Shown here one piece after another: positions 19,144-28,529 of a DNA stretch of 42,500 nucleotides (its first letter is position 1; the number at the start of each line of letters is the position of its first letter). The DNA is from Symbiodinium natans (lineage: Eukaryota; Sar; Dinophyceae; Suessiales; Symbiodiniaceae). The notes under the pieces were generated by a model. The model ran no database searches. It was given only the letters and a program-made list of their open reading frames with translations, and had not been told where the DNA came from. The position numbers and the translations under genes were made by a program. Location: the NCBI GenBank assembly GCA_905221605.1, contig CAJNDS010000358.1, forward strand, positions 575,001-617,500, given 5' to 3'.

Positions 19144-19329
19144 ATGGGCTGATCCTCGAGGTTCCCGGCGCCGGCCACACCGCCCGGGATCTCGATGCAC
19201 ATGACGCTCGGACTCTTAATTCAAGCTGCGATTGCACTAGCTTATTAATAACAACCATGCATGGGCTGATCCTCGAGGTTCCCGGGGCCGGTCACACCGC
19301 CCGCGATCGCGATGCACACGACGCCCGGA
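19144..19329. repeat. 69-bp unit repeated twice, 117 bp apart
   Basis: ATGGGCTGATCCTCGAGG through GACGCYCGGA, about 90% identical. The sequence before each copy (GCACTAGCTTATTA) is also shared, and a third GCACTAGCTTA is at about 20187. Confidence 0.85.
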
Positions 19330-19414
19330 CAGATGCACCTTGGCAATATCGCAGAAGATACCTCTCTCTCGATCACAAGTCATATATGTTTAAACCAGTG
19401 CATGCTGAACTCAG

Positions 19415-19520
19415 GCCATGGTATCCGCTCCAGCCGGGCATGAGGATTATTCCTGGCGCACCCGAAGGACCGCCGCCGAGTACGCCATCACCACTGAACT
19501 CCCCATGGTGCTTTGGCTGC
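19415..19520 (+). CDS. Candidate exon, 35 codons (AMVSAPAGHEDYSWRTRRTA...)
   Basis: Acceptor GCTGAACTCAG, donor GTGTTA. Continues EYAITTELPMVLWL. A longer plus-strand frame (RPWYPLQPGMRIIPGAPEG) overlaps; I prefer this one because it fits the splice sites and has fewer Pro/Gly. Confidence 0.6.
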
Positions 19521-19596
19521 GTGTTATTCCCCGGGCCCCTCGCCCACCATAGCTTTCCCCGGGCCCCGCTTGCCGACCATGCGTATGCTGCTATAG

Positions 19597-19668
19597 ACCT
19601 GCGCCACGTACTCCATTGGGGCCGCCACCAAGCTCCCCGCCATCGGATCCGATAGCTCCGACGTCACG
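19597..19668 (+). CDS. Candidate exon, 24 codons (TCATYSIGAATKLPAIGSDS...)
   Basis: Acceptor TGCTGCTATAG, donor GTGCTT, phase 0 both ends. The frame stays open to TAG at 19687-19689 (SDVTVLGLHI), so it could be a last exon. Confidence 0.6.
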
Positions 19669-19919
19669 GTGCTTGGATTGCATATATAGGGTTTAGGGTT
19701 TAGGGTTGATATCTATTGATTATAGGGTTTCGGGTAACGTGCAGATGCAGGCCGACACCTGCGATCCTTGATGCCTCCCCGCCGCTTGATGCCTCCCCGC
19801 CGCTTGACTCCCCGCCGCGGAAGAAACAGCAACTTGGAAGACACAGAATTCAAACATACAGATATATGTATGTATAAATTTATTATTTCGAACATCCCTA
19901 CAAGTTCCCTATAGCCCAG

Positions 19920-20000
19920 GCACGTGGCCCAGTTCTCGAACGACATCGAGATCATGTCGGTCTCGAGCAGCTCCTTGGATTCCTCGACCTCGTCCTCGAT
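19920..20000 (+). CDS. Candidate exon, Ser-rich tail (HVAQFSNDIEIMSVSSSS...)
   Basis: Acceptor CTATAGCCCAG, donor GTGATT. Ends LDSSTSS. The minus strand is also open and plausible (EESKELLETDMISMSFENW); plus is preferred for agreement with all neighbours. Confidence 0.5.
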
Positions 20001-20060
20001 GTGATTTTATATGGCTGGTGACTCCGGCCTCGTCCTCGATGTGATTTGCTGGTGACTCAG
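19990..20060. repeat. Duplication of an exon end and its donor
   Basis: CCTCGTCCTCGAT|GTGATTT then GCTGGTGACTC occurs twice in tandem, about 40 bases apart, so the 3' end of the exon and the start of the intron are both doubled. Confidence 0.85.
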
Positions 20061-20168
20061 GCCGCAGGCCTAATGGCCGCAGGCCGAGCAGACCTAGCTC
20101 GACCGAGCGACGCGGAGACATTGCGCTTTGCACTTTGCACTTTGCCCGTTCGAGTCACGAAGACTACG
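20061..20168 (+). CDS. Candidate exon, 36 codons (AAGLMAAGRADLARPSDAET...)
   Basis: Acceptor TGGTGACTCAG, donor GTCCTG, exactly 108 bases, phase 0 both sides; continues LRFALCTLPVRVTKTT. The frame stays open to TAA at 20194. One of the best islands in the window. Confidence 0.7.
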
Positions 20169-20248
20169 GTCCTGCAATTTGCAAATGCACTAGCTTAATT
20201 CTGCTCGATATACTTAACAAGTCGGCCCTGCGTGCTTCCATTGCACAG

Positions 20249-20319
20249 GACAAGCGATCCTGGATAACTCGCCGGGTCCTCGTTGCTATGATTGCATGCT
20301 CTGTCTGCATCATTGCATG
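20249..20319 (+). CDS. Candidate exon with hydrophobic helix (DKRSWITRRVLVAMIACSVC...)
   Basis: Acceptor CCATTGCACAG, donor GTATAAG, 23 codons plus two bases. Basic residues, then about 15 hydrophobic residues (VLVAMIACSVCIIA), as in a membrane segment with a positive inside flank. Joins the 20061 exon in phase 0. Confidence 0.6.
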
Positions 20320-20385
20320 GTATAAGCATGCTGGTCATCTGCTTTGCCATCTGCGCAGCTCTCATTCTCGAGATCTCCATATGTT

Positions 20386-20580
20386 GGGGGGGTGGGGGGG
20401 TGGGGGTGGGGGGGGTGGGGGGGTGAGCGGGGGGTTTTGCCAAAGGAGCCCCTACCCCCTGTGCTGAACCGCCTATGGTCGATGCGTTTACGCCGCGCGG
20501 GTGGCGCAGTCCTGCATGAAAAATTGTGCACCGACCCCCCCCCTCCCCCCCCCCCCCCAACGTTTTAAGGGGAGGGGGAG
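20386..20580. repeat. G-rich run, family I copy 2 and C-rich run
   Basis: G6T repeats at 20386-20430, the family I core at 20456-20520, then a C-run. Period-7 G-run resembles a degraded heptamer. Confidence 0.8.
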
Positions 20581-20747
20581 GGTTCCCTCCCCCAAAACCA
20601 TCCAACACGCCGCCACGGTCGGCGGACCCTAGACCCTAGACCCTAAATCCCAAACCCCAAGCAGAAGGTCAGCTTTCCTGAAGAAGCCTCAATTGCCCCT
20701 TGAGGCTGCTAAGTGGCCCAAACCCCCTGAAACTCGGGGTTTAGGGC

Positions 20748-20802
20748 CGGTAGGGTTCCCTACAACAACACTAAGCACGCTGCCAGCACCAAACCCGTAC
20801 AG
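20748..20802 (+). CDS. Weak candidate exon
   Basis: Acceptor GCCGGTAG, donor GTCCTAAACCC at the edge of CCCTAAA. Two frames open (FPTTTLSTLPAPNPY or YNNTKHAASTKPVQ). Confidence 0.3.
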
Positions 20803-20929
20803 GTCCTAAACCCTTATAGAACCCAAACCCAACATACCCTAGAAACCCTATAAGCCCTATGAAGCCCATAAAAGCCTGCACACCGTACCAGCCCTGTTTA
20901 GGTATACACAGAAAAACCGACAAGGACCC

Positions 20930-21010
20930 AGAGTAGCCCCTTATTCCTTTTGTTTTAAGAGTTCAGGTTCCCGTGTAAGCCCTTTTAATTTTACCAAAAG
21001 GGGCACCATT
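20930..21010. repeat. Element family F, copy 3
   Basis: CCTTATTCCTTTTGTTTTAA, GGTTCCC, then CCAAAAGGGGCACC. Confidence 0.5.
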
Positions 21011-21120
21011 TATAATATTCCTAGGTTGCTCTTGGGTCACCCTAAACCCTGAATACTGAACCCTGAACCCTATATAAACTAAACCCTAAACCCTTAAGGG
21101 CCTGGGGATGAAAGCCGAAG

Positions 21121-21240
21121 GACGACTTCATGAAGATGGTCAAGTCTCAGGATCACGTGGGGCGACTGCTGCGCCGTTTCGCGCGCGGCGCGTACGACGA
21201 AGCCTTTCGCATACCTTCCTGGCTGCACGGCCTTCATGGA
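21121..21240 (+). CDS. Candidate exon, 40 codons (DDFMKMVKSQDHVGRLLRRF...)
   Basis: Acceptor GAAAGCCGAAG, donor GTTAGGGG directly at the array. Exactly 120 bases, phase 0 both ends; continues ARGAYDEAFRIPSWLHGLHG. Charged, helical, GC-rich third positions. Not recognised. CCCTAAA up, TTTAGGGG down. Confidence 0.75.
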
Positions 21241-21318
21241 GTTAGGGGTTTAGGGGTTTAGGGGTTTAGGGGTTTAGGGGTTTAGGGGTTTAGGGGTTTA
21301 GGGGTTTAGGGGTTTAGG
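21241..21318. repeat. TTTAGGGG octamer array
   Basis: About nine perfect 8-base units starting at the exon's donor, then TTTAGGG. Confidence 0.97.
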
Positions 21319-21856
21319 GTTAGGGTTTAGGGTTCAGGGTTTAGGGCTTAGGGTTTAGGGGTTAGGGGTTAGGGGCTAGGGCGACAGTTGTACCTATGTA
21401 TCAGCCTCCATATATCACCATGACATTCCAAAAACCTCCCTAAACCCTAACTCCTTAAGGAACGTCCCATATCGACCTGACATTCGAACAGTCCATACTC
21501 CCTGGTCGAAGTGCGTTTGCAATGGCTTCAGGGTTTGGGGTTTAGGGTCTAGGGTTTAGGATTCTCCAAAGCTATAAAGTCCATTCCTTGTGGATCCAAA
21601 GGTTCAAAACCAAGTCGGTTTGCAAAAGGCCATGTCTCCGGTTTAAGGTCTTGCCTTGTGCGTTTGTAGAGGGATTTGGGCTCAGAGCTTGCTGAGGGCT
21701 TGCGGGAACTTTGCACTTTGCTACCTTCCTCCCTCCAGGCCCCCGCCTCCTCCTCCCTCATCCCCCCTCCTGCCCCCTCCTCCCCCCTCCTTCCCCCTCG
21801 TCCCCTAAACCCTAAACCCTAAACCCTAAACCCTAAACCCTAAACCCCTGGCCCAG

Positions 21857-21873
21857 GAAGGAGCTTGCGGAAA
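21857..21873 (+). CDS. Candidate 17-nt microexon (KELAE)
   Basis: CCCTAAA, acceptor CTGGCCCAG, textbook donor GTAAGA. The island stays open to the next TTTAGGG (SKTPGSQESEDAPWPA), so it may be longer. Confidence 0.45.
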
Positions 21874-21924
21874 GTAAGACGCCTGGATCCCAAGAGTCCG
21901 AGGACGCCCCTTGGCCTGCAAGGG

Positions 21925-22045
21925 TTTAGGGTTTAGGGTTTAGGGTTTAGGGTTTAGGGTTTAGGGTTTGGGGTTTGGGGTTTAGGGTTTAAAGTTTAGG
22001 GTTTAAAGTTTAGGGTTTATAGGGTTTAGGGTTTAGGGTTTAGGG
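21925..22045. repeat. TTTAGGG array with TTTAAAG and TTTGGGG variants
   Basis: About 17 units. Confidence 0.95.
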
Positions 22046-22189
22046 TCGAGTTAAGACTTGGGGTTCAGGGTTCAGGGGAGGGTTTTAGGGTCTTTAGGGC
22101 GCTTAATCTTTTGAGGGCGTTTAGGGTTTTTAGGGTCCTTAGGGTGCTTAAGCTTTTTAGGGTGGTTTGGGGTTTTTGGGGGTTTACAG

Positions 22190-22620
22190 GGTTCTGGGTC
22201 TATGAAACAGGGGTTATTTTGCTGCAAATGGTGAGTGTAAAAGGGGCTCCCGCTAAATTACTGGTCAGCGTGTATATTGGGTGTCCTTTTGGGGATACCA
22301 GAAATGGAAAACAAACACTCCCAGGTCTAAGTAGTTTCCAAATTAAAACCTGGATCTTCTCCTCATTCAAAGGAATAAATCGAGGGGGGTCCCCCCCACC
22401 CCAAGAGCTTCTCAAATTTTCCTTGGAAACTATTTCCGAAATATGTTTTTATCCGAGTCTTCCGCCGGATATTTTCTCAAATAAAGGGTCATTGCCGCCC
22501 CGAGTTATGAGTGAAAGTCCAATCCAACGTCAAAAACGTCTTTCCAACATCCATCCACAAAGACATCCTGCGAATATCGGGCTTAGCCTATCAGACTTGG
22601 AGTGAGGACGAGGCTTTTCA
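22190..22620 (+). other. Heptamer-free AT-richer stretch with a long open frame
   Basis: Plus-strand frame open to TGA at 22603-22605 and running about 130 codons without heptamers (includes PGLSSFQIKTWIFSSF and ESPIQRQKRLSNIHPQ). Base composition is unlike the GC-rich islands and no splice sites or known motif stand out. It could be a decayed foreign insert or chance. About 12% of random frames this short would stay open for 45 codons but under 1% for 130. Confidence 0.35.
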
Positions 22621-22725
22621 ATCGTGATGTTCTTTCATTGTTTTGTTGTTTGCTTTTTTGTTTTGTTATTCTTTTTTTGTGGGGGGTGGAAATAAATTTC
22701 TTAAACCGTAAACGAAACCCAAAAC

Positions 22726-22820
22726 TTGGGATGTTCCCCCTTCTACTAGCAGTCCTTAATAGGGATTCAACCCCTAAAAATCCTGATTCAGGACTGTTCG
22801 CAAATTGGGGAGCATCCCAA
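22726..22820. mobile_element. Element family B, copy 3
   Basis: TTGGGATGTTCCCCCTTCTA left arm; GGGGAGCATCCCAA right arm; inner GCAGTCCTTAATAGGGA and AGGACTGTTCG. Confidence 0.8.
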
Positions 22821-23033
22821 CCCTAAACGCCAAACCCTAAAGACCCTTTGGAGCACCTGGCCTCGTGCGGGGGGTTTAGGTTACAGAAGGTTATAGGGTT
22901 CGGAGCTTAGGGGTTAGTTTAGGGTTTTGGGTGTAGGGTTCAGAGATAACCCTAAACCCTAAACCCTAAACCCTAAACCCTAAACCCTAAACCCCGTACC
23001 CTAAACCCTATACACCCTAAACCCTGGCCGAAG

Positions 23034-23091
23034 TGGCGGCCGAGGCTGCCAATTTGCGACGCGAGCCCAGCAGACTTCCCCAGGCTTGCGG
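23034..23091 (+). CDS. Candidate exon, coiled-coil-like (AAEAANLRREPSRLPQACG)
   Basis: Possible acceptor GCCGAAG after CCCTAAA; donor GTTTGG. The open frame extends upstream (TLAEV), so the acceptor may lie earlier. Confidence 0.5.
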
Positions 23092-23110
23092 GTTTGGGCT
23101 TTAAGGATAC

Positions 23111-23190
23111 AGGCAGTCCTTGATAGGGATTCTAGTACCCCCTATCACAATCCCTCTGAAGGACTGTCAGTATAATGGGGAGCATCCCAA
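23111..23190. mobile_element. Element family B, copy 4, left-truncated
   Basis: GGCAGTCCTTGATAGGGATT and inverted AGGACTGTCAGTATAATGGG ending GGAGCATCCCAA. Confidence 0.75.
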
Positions 23191-23568
23191 GTTTAGGGGG
23201 TTTAGGGTTTTGGGGTTTGGGTTTTGGGGTTATTTAGGGTTTGGGGTGTTGGAGTTACTAGAGCTTTGTGTAGGCTTAAGGACTTTAGTGCTGAGTGCTT
23301 CTAGACTTTAGTGCCTAGTGAACCCTGCTGGACGAGCCTGCTACAGTTACCCCAAAACCCTCAACCCTCAACCCCAAACCCCTCATTGAATTCCCTAAAC
23401 CCTAAACCCTAAACCCTCTCAGGGCTTAGGGCTTAGGTGAAGGCGACCGCCTTCCCATCTTTGAGGGTTCTCAGGGCTTAGGGTTCACCGTATGCCTTGG
23501 GCTAGGGCTTGTGGGTCTGGAGTCGCTAGGGCGTGACACGGACATGCGGCGCCTTCGGGGTTTAAGGA

Positions 23569-23677
23569 CCCAAAGAGCCCAATATTGCTTAATTAAGGAA
23601 TATACCTTAAACCATATTAAGGATCCCTATATGATTTAAGGAATATTCCTTAATTAAGCAATATTGGGCTCTTTGGG
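23569..23677. mobile_element. Element family A, complete 109-bp palindrome
   Basis: CCCAAAGAGCCCAATATTGC and GCAATATTGGGCTCTTTGGG are perfect inverted ends. The arms pair almost to the centre (GGATCC). Confidence 0.9.
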
Positions 23678-23922
23678 GATTTAGCGAAGGTGCATGATTC
23701 AGGGGGTTTAGGGTGCACGGCTCGGGCTTTTTTAGGGCGTGGGGGTTCAGGGGCTTAGGTTTCCATAGGGTGACTGTTCAGGATTCTAGGCTTCTCGGGC
23801 TTAGGGTTTAGGGGATCGGGGTTTCGATGACCCTAAACCCTAAACTCTAAACCCTAAACCCTAAACCCTAAACCCTAAACCCTAAACTCCTAAACTCCTA
23901 AACCCTACACCCAAAACCCCAG

Positions 23923-24001
23923 GGCGATCTGCTGGATGCCCCACTGCCACGGCGGCGGGGCTACTTCCTGGCTGTGCAATCTTCCCGCGAGGAGCGGGCA
24001 T
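23923..24001 (+). CDS. Candidate exon (GDLLDAPLPRRRGYFLAVQS...)
   Basis: Acceptor AAAACCCCAG, phase 0 start, continues SREERA; donor GTTCTG at 24002, or GTGCAA at 23974 leaving exactly 17 codons. CCCTAAA up, TTTAGGG down. Confidence 0.65.
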
Positions 24002-24059
24002 GTTCTGTATGCTGTTTCAGGAGTGACATTAGGGGTTCTTTTGGGGGTTTAGGGTTTAG

Positions 24060-24190
24060 GGGTTCTTTGGGATATTTAAGGGCTACATAGGTGTATGGAC
24101 TATATGAGGTATAAGGGGTTCTTTGGGATATTTTAGGGCTACTTAGGTGTATGGACTATATAAGGTATGTATATACATATATGGGTTACA
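24060..24190. repeat. 57-bp tandem duplication derived from family D (reverse)
   Basis: GGTTCTTTGGGATATTT, GGGCTAC, TAGGTGTATGGACTATAT occurs twice. Its complement matches the interior of family D at 33150-33200. Confidence 0.75.
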
Positions 24191-24489
24191 TAGGGGTTAT
24201 ATAGGGTAATAAGATTCAGGGCCCCAAGATGTTCAAGGGATTCTGACTCGCACCCCTAAGATTGTACCTCTAAAGGGTACTCCTAATATGGCCCTTATAC
24301 TAGCTTCAGGGTTTAGGGTTTAAGTTTTAGGGTTTAGGGTTTAGGGTAAGGATCTTTAAAAGGGTCTCCAAAACTCAAGGGCACAACCTTTTGCGTCCAA
24401 GGTAAAACCCCTAGATTCGCGGGGGGAGTAACTGTGCCTGCTCATGGGGCGGTACAACCCGAAGCCCTAAACCCCAACTCCGAAAAAAC

Positions 24490-24690
24490 AAACGATAAAC
24501 CCTATACACCCTAAAAACGCTATAATTATAAACCCTACAAACCCTGTAAACCCTACACACCCTATGGACCCTCTAGACCCTGTAAACCCTATAAACCCTA
24601 TAAACCCTCTTGACCCTATAAACCCTACAAACCCTATAAACCCTAGAAACCCTCTGTAACCCTACGTACTCCTACACCCTAAACCCTAAA
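24490..24690. repeat. CCCTATAAA / CCCTACAAA variant array
   Basis: Nine-base variants of the heptamer with TA or CA inserted, about 15 units. Confidence 0.9.
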
Positions 24691-24721
24691 CCCTTACCCC
24701 TATCCCCCCCCCCCCTTTTAG

Positions 24722-24755
24722 GTGGCTCTCCACAATGAGCTGGAGACCATCCAAC
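24722..24755 (+). CDS. Candidate exon, coiled-coil-like (VALHNELETIQ)
   Basis: Long C-run then CTTTTAG acceptor, textbook donor GTGAGC. The frame stays open to 24800 as RERASAEKTLRLCC, so the exon may be longer. Classic heptad-type charges. Confidence 0.65.
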
Positions 24756-24837
24756 GTGAGCGGGCCAGCGCCGAGAAGACGCTGCGGCTCTGCTGTTTTA
24801 GGGGTTTCGGGTTTAGGGTTTCCGACACATTTGGGGA

Positions 24838-24935
24838 CCACTAGAACAGCCCCCCAAATCGTAGGATTCCCTTGTAATAAGGACCCCAATACTAGAACAA
24901 GGTGCCCTCATTTCGTAAATCCCCCCATAATGCCC
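24838..24935. repeat. Element family H, copy 2
   Basis: AGCCCCCCAAATCGTAGGATT and AATAAGGACCCCAAT as at 1000-1080. Confidence 0.6.
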
Positions 24936-25057
24936 CCATATGGGGTTTAGGGTTATCAGGCGTTCGGGGTTTCAGGGTTGAGGCCCTAAACCCTAAACCC
25001 TAAACCCTAAACCCTAAACCTTAAACCCTAAACCGGGCTTGGGGAGGGTTCGGGAAG

Positions 25058-25131
25058 TGACCTTGATCTGCTAGGGCTGATCACTTTGAGGGCTCAGAAC
25101 CTTGTTTCTTGTGAACTCGAAGCCTTATGTG
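25058..25131 (+). CDS. Candidate exon (DLDLLGLITLRAQNLVSCEL...)
   Basis: Acceptor TCGGGAAG, donor GTGAGG. 24 codons, leucine-rich, ending EALC. CCCTAAA on both sides. Confidence 0.55.
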
Positions 25132-25146
25132 GTGAGGGGTTTACCT

Positions 25147-25242
25147 AAACCCTAAACCCTAAACCCTAAACCCTAAACCCTAAACCCTAAACCCTAAACC
25201 CTAAACCCTAAACCCTAACCCCTAAACCCTAAACCCTAAACC
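25147..25242. repeat. CCCTAAA array, about 13 units
   Basis: Perfect apart from one CCCTAACC. Confidence 0.97.
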
Positions 25243-25731
25243 CAATGTAAAATAGCAGCAATGAAGTAGCTGCGAGCTTGGTGGTGTTATGGCTTTCGGG
25301 TTTGTGGTTCGGAGTTTCGGTTTTCGAGCGTTAAGGGCTCAGAAGGCCCAGGGCTTGGGGAACGCTTGGCCTAAACCCTAAACCCTAAACCTTAAACCCT
25401 AAACCCTAAACCCTAAACCCTACGTACCCCAAGGCAAGGCCCAAACAAGGCTTCCATGCTCCCTAAGCTTCAAGTCCTAAATTGAGACCATCCAACCCTA
25501 AACCCGAAACCCTAAACCCTACACCCATCCGCTTTAAATCCTAACCTCATGTTGACAAAATCTCCCGAACAACGCCTTAAACCTCAAGCTCGAAATGCGA
25601 CAAACTCACAGGTCCGTGGGTTTTGGATAGGGTTGAGGGTTTAGGGTTTAGGGTTTGGGGTTTAGGGTTTAGGGTTTAGGGTTTAGGGCTAGGGTTTAGG
25701 GTCTTCCAGTAGTCCCTCTTGCGAGGCACAG

Positions 25732-25798
25732 CGCCATCGACCTGGAGATGCGCGAGCGCGCGATCAGGGAAGAGCTGGTCACGGAATGTGCTGACGAG
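25732..25798 (+). CDS. Candidate exon, coiled-coil-like (AIDLEMRERAIREELVTECA...)
   Basis: Acceptor GAGGCACAG, ends ...GACGAG then GTAGGGTTTAGGG, so the donor lies inside the first heptamer. One base plus 22 codons. Strong amphipathic helix. Confidence 0.75.
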
Positions 25799-26002
25799 GT
25801 AGGGTTTAGGGTTTAGGGTTTAGGATTTAGGGTTTTCCAAAGTGCCGCGGTCCCGACCCGCGCCAGGGAGTGGTGGCGGGTCGGGCCGCCTCGGTGCAGC
25901 GGACCCCACCCCAGCCACCCAAAGTACCGCCTTTTTTCGGGTTTAGAGCGGCGCCCCCTATCAACAGGGCTTTTACGAGCTCGAATCGCCCGGCAATCGG
26001 GG

Positions 26003-26480
26003 CGGCAACCTTGGCGGGGGCGGCAACCCTGGCGGGGGCAACCCTGAAAGGTTGCCCTTGCCAGCGGTCACATGGGCAGAGCCTTTCGCGATGTCAGAGA
26101 ACCATTGGTCCAAGCAACAGCGTGAGAGACCGCTTGACTTTCCCGGTGACGCTGCACACACACTTCAACAGGCACAAATTTCTTGGCGGCAAGATGGCAA
26201 CCCTGGCGCGGGCAACCGGGCGGGGGCGGGGGCAACCCTGGCTGCAACCCTGCCGGAACAACCCTGGCGGGGGCAACCCTATGGGCTCCTCTAGCTGTGC
26301 ATTGAGAGTGGCGACCCTGGTGGGCAACCCTGGCGGGGCAACTTTGGTGGGGGCAACTCGAAGGAGCAACCCTGGCAGGCAACCATGGCGGGGGCCTGGC
26401 GGGGGGCAACCCTGGCTTGCGGGGGCAAACCTGGCGGGGGCACTGGCACAACCCTGACGGGCCCTGCGAATGGCAGGGCC
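26003..26480. repeat. 15-bp minisatellite GGCAACCCTGGCGGG, block 1
   Basis: Degenerate tandem units. Because 15 is a multiple of three, all six frames tend to stay open, which explains the overlapping Pro-Gly-Leu and Ala-Thr-Leu open frames. Confidence 0.95.
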
Positions 26481-26527
26481 AATCGGGGCAAGCTGGCGGA
26501 AGCAAGCTTGGGGGGGGGCAGCCTGCA

Positions 26528-26940
26528 TCAGTGCCCAGGAGGAATTTTGTTCTTTGTATATGAGGGGGTTCCAGAGCTCAGACCTGCACAGGAGGAATTT
26601 GTTCAAGGGGTTCCAGAGCTCAGAGGAGGAATTCGTTCTACCTGTATGAAGTCCGGAGCTCAAACCTGCCCAGAATTTTCCAGAGCTCAGACCTGGCCAG
26701 ATGCTACCAAAAACAAGGGGTCCGGAGCACAGACCTGCCTAGGAGGAATTTGTTCTACTTGTATGAAGGGCTTCCAGAGCTCAGACCTGTTCAGGAGGAG
26801 TTTGTTCTACCTATATGAAGGGGTTTGGAGCTCAGACCTGTGCAGGAGGAATTGGCTCTACCTATGTGAAGGGGTTCCAGACCTCCGACCTGCCCAGGAG
26901 GACTGTGTTCTATACCTATATGAAGGGGGTCCAGAGCTCA
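26528..26940. repeat. About 51-bp tandem repeat, about 8 units
   Basis: Units run CAGGAGGAATTTGTTCTACC, TRTATGAAGGGGTTCC, AGAGCTCAGACCTG. Two central units are shortened. Units fall in different frames along the plus-strand open frame, so a repeated peptide is not preserved. Confidence 0.9.
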
Positions 26941-27317
26941 GCGCTTGGCGGGGGGCGGCCCTCGGACAAAAGGATCAGCCCGAAAGTGCAAGGCCCCAAA
27001 GCGCTCGCCCCCCGGTGATTTTAGCGGGAATTCATATGGCAGCACGGACCCCCCCATTGTTGCAGATTTCAGGCTCGGCCGCCCCTGCCGGCAAGCGCTT
27101 CGGTCCGTCCTTAGCCAGGGATCTACGAGCGTACATCCATGAGGATCTTCGAAGAGGCTTTTGTTATATTGGAAGAGCACCTGTTGACACATAAGTAAGC
27201 TCTACCTCGAGGTTCCCTGCGCAGAAGAGCCAGAAGCCGACGCTTGTAGGAACCCCTGGGTCGAAGAGCGCCCTGCACGCACATCTCGGCGTCTGGTGAC
27301 GCGCGTGGATGGGCGAG

Positions 27318-27690
27318 GGAGTGTCTGGCTCGGCAAGGCCGGGGGGCGGCGCAGCCGCACTCGTCGAGGCCGGGGCCTTTTCGATTGTGTCGTTTCATAG
27401 ATCACTTTTCTCAAGCATCTCGCCTGTCAAGGCCGGAGGGCGGCGCGGCCGCACTCGTCGAGGCCGGGGCCTGTCTTTTTCTCCAGTTCACCGTATTTCT
27501 CGCTTCTGAAGCATCTCGCCTGTCAAGGCCCGAGGGCGGCGCGGCCGCACTCGTCGAGGCCGGGGCCTGTCTTTTTCTCCAGTTCACCGTATTTTCTCGC
27601 TTGGAAGGCAAGCATCTTGCCTGACCAGGCCGGGGGGCGGCGTGGTCGCACCCGTCCAGGCCGGGGCTTGTTGCGCAGGGGTATCCCCGG
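27318..27690. repeat. 96-101-bp GC-rich tandem repeat, 4 units
   Basis: Units start near 27318, 27415, 27511 and 27612 with GCATCTCGCCTG, AAGGCCGGAGGGCGGCG, GCACTCGTCGAGGCCGGGGC and, in two, CTCCAGTTCACCGTATT. Confidence 0.9.
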
Positions 27691-27971
27691 GCAAGGATTT
27701 CGGCAATTGCAGCAGGAGCTGGGAGATCAGCGTTTCCTGGGGGGGCCAACCTCCTTGCATCTGCAAGAGTCTGGTGTTCTCGTCAAGTCTTGTTGAAGAA
27801 GACCTAGGACTTCCAAGCTTTGTGTCCTCTGAAGCATGCGGGCAGTTCCGTTTGTCATGATTCTGTCATGCTGCTTAAAGCGACACTGCGTAGTCCTGCT
27901 GCGCCCCTTTTCTTCTGAAAGAACTTGCAAGGTTCTTTTTCTCTTTGGTGTAGTCGGGGCCAGCCAGAGAG

Positions 27972-28265
27972 ATGTTGCCGCGGAAAGTAGGCCCGGAGCA
28001 TGAGCTGGTTGTGCTGGACTCCTTCTGGGTGGGGCTGCAGGACGAAGCGGCCAGTGAGTCCTCCTTCCTGCGAGGCACCGGCAGCATGTTCGAGAAGGCT
28101 GCGTGGCGCAAGGCCTTGGCACAGCTGGCGCCCTCGACGCTGACGCAGTTCCTGAACGGGCGTCCAGCCAAAATGCCGTGGAAGCTGGCCGGACCGCTAA
28201 AGCCCTTCGCAAGGCAGGCGCGTGCAACAATGGAAACGGTGCACCCCTCCTTGTTTGGACTGTAA
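27972..28265 (+). CDS. Possible coding region, 97 codons, unrecognised
   Basis: Open from ATG to TAA/TGA region with protein-like content: GPEHELVVLDSFWVGLQDEA, later EKAAWRKALAQLAPSTL and NGRPAKMPWKLAGPLK. Heptamer-free and GC-rich like the exons elsewhere. It may be an exon (splice options near AAAG 28202) or an intronless reading frame. No family recognised. Minus-strand frames over it look poorer. Confidence 0.45.
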   Translation: MLPRKVGPEHELVVLDSFWVGLQDEAASESSFLRGTGSMFEKAAWRKALAQLAPSTLTQFLNGRPAKMPWKLAGPLKPFARQARATMETVHPSLFGL

Positions 28266-28310
28266 AGATGTGTAAAAGGTTAAAAATAAGTACACTGCAC
28301 ACATCTGCGC

Positions 28311-28520
28311 GTGAGACGCCCCGCGAGGCTGCCCGCACTGGAGCGTGCCAAGCTTGTACAGGAAGTCGGCTTGTACGTCTACCAGGTACTGCCCGCTCCA
28401 GAGCGCCAGGCCAGCGACCCCGGCAGTGATGTTGACTGGGATGCCGACGAGGACACTGTTGATGCCGGGGGCGAGGACGTGAGCGCCACTGTCGCTCCGG
28501 ACCTGGTGCGGGCAACCCGG
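28311..28520 (+). CDS. Possible coding region, acidic (DWDADEDTVDAGGED)
   Basis: Open frame with LERAKLVQEVGLYVYQ, then a Ser/Asp-rich acidic stretch. GTACTG after TACCAG (28386) is a possible donor inside. Runs directly into the 15-bp minisatellite, where coding must stop being meaningful. Confidence 0.45.
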
Positions 28521-28529
28521 ACAACCCTC

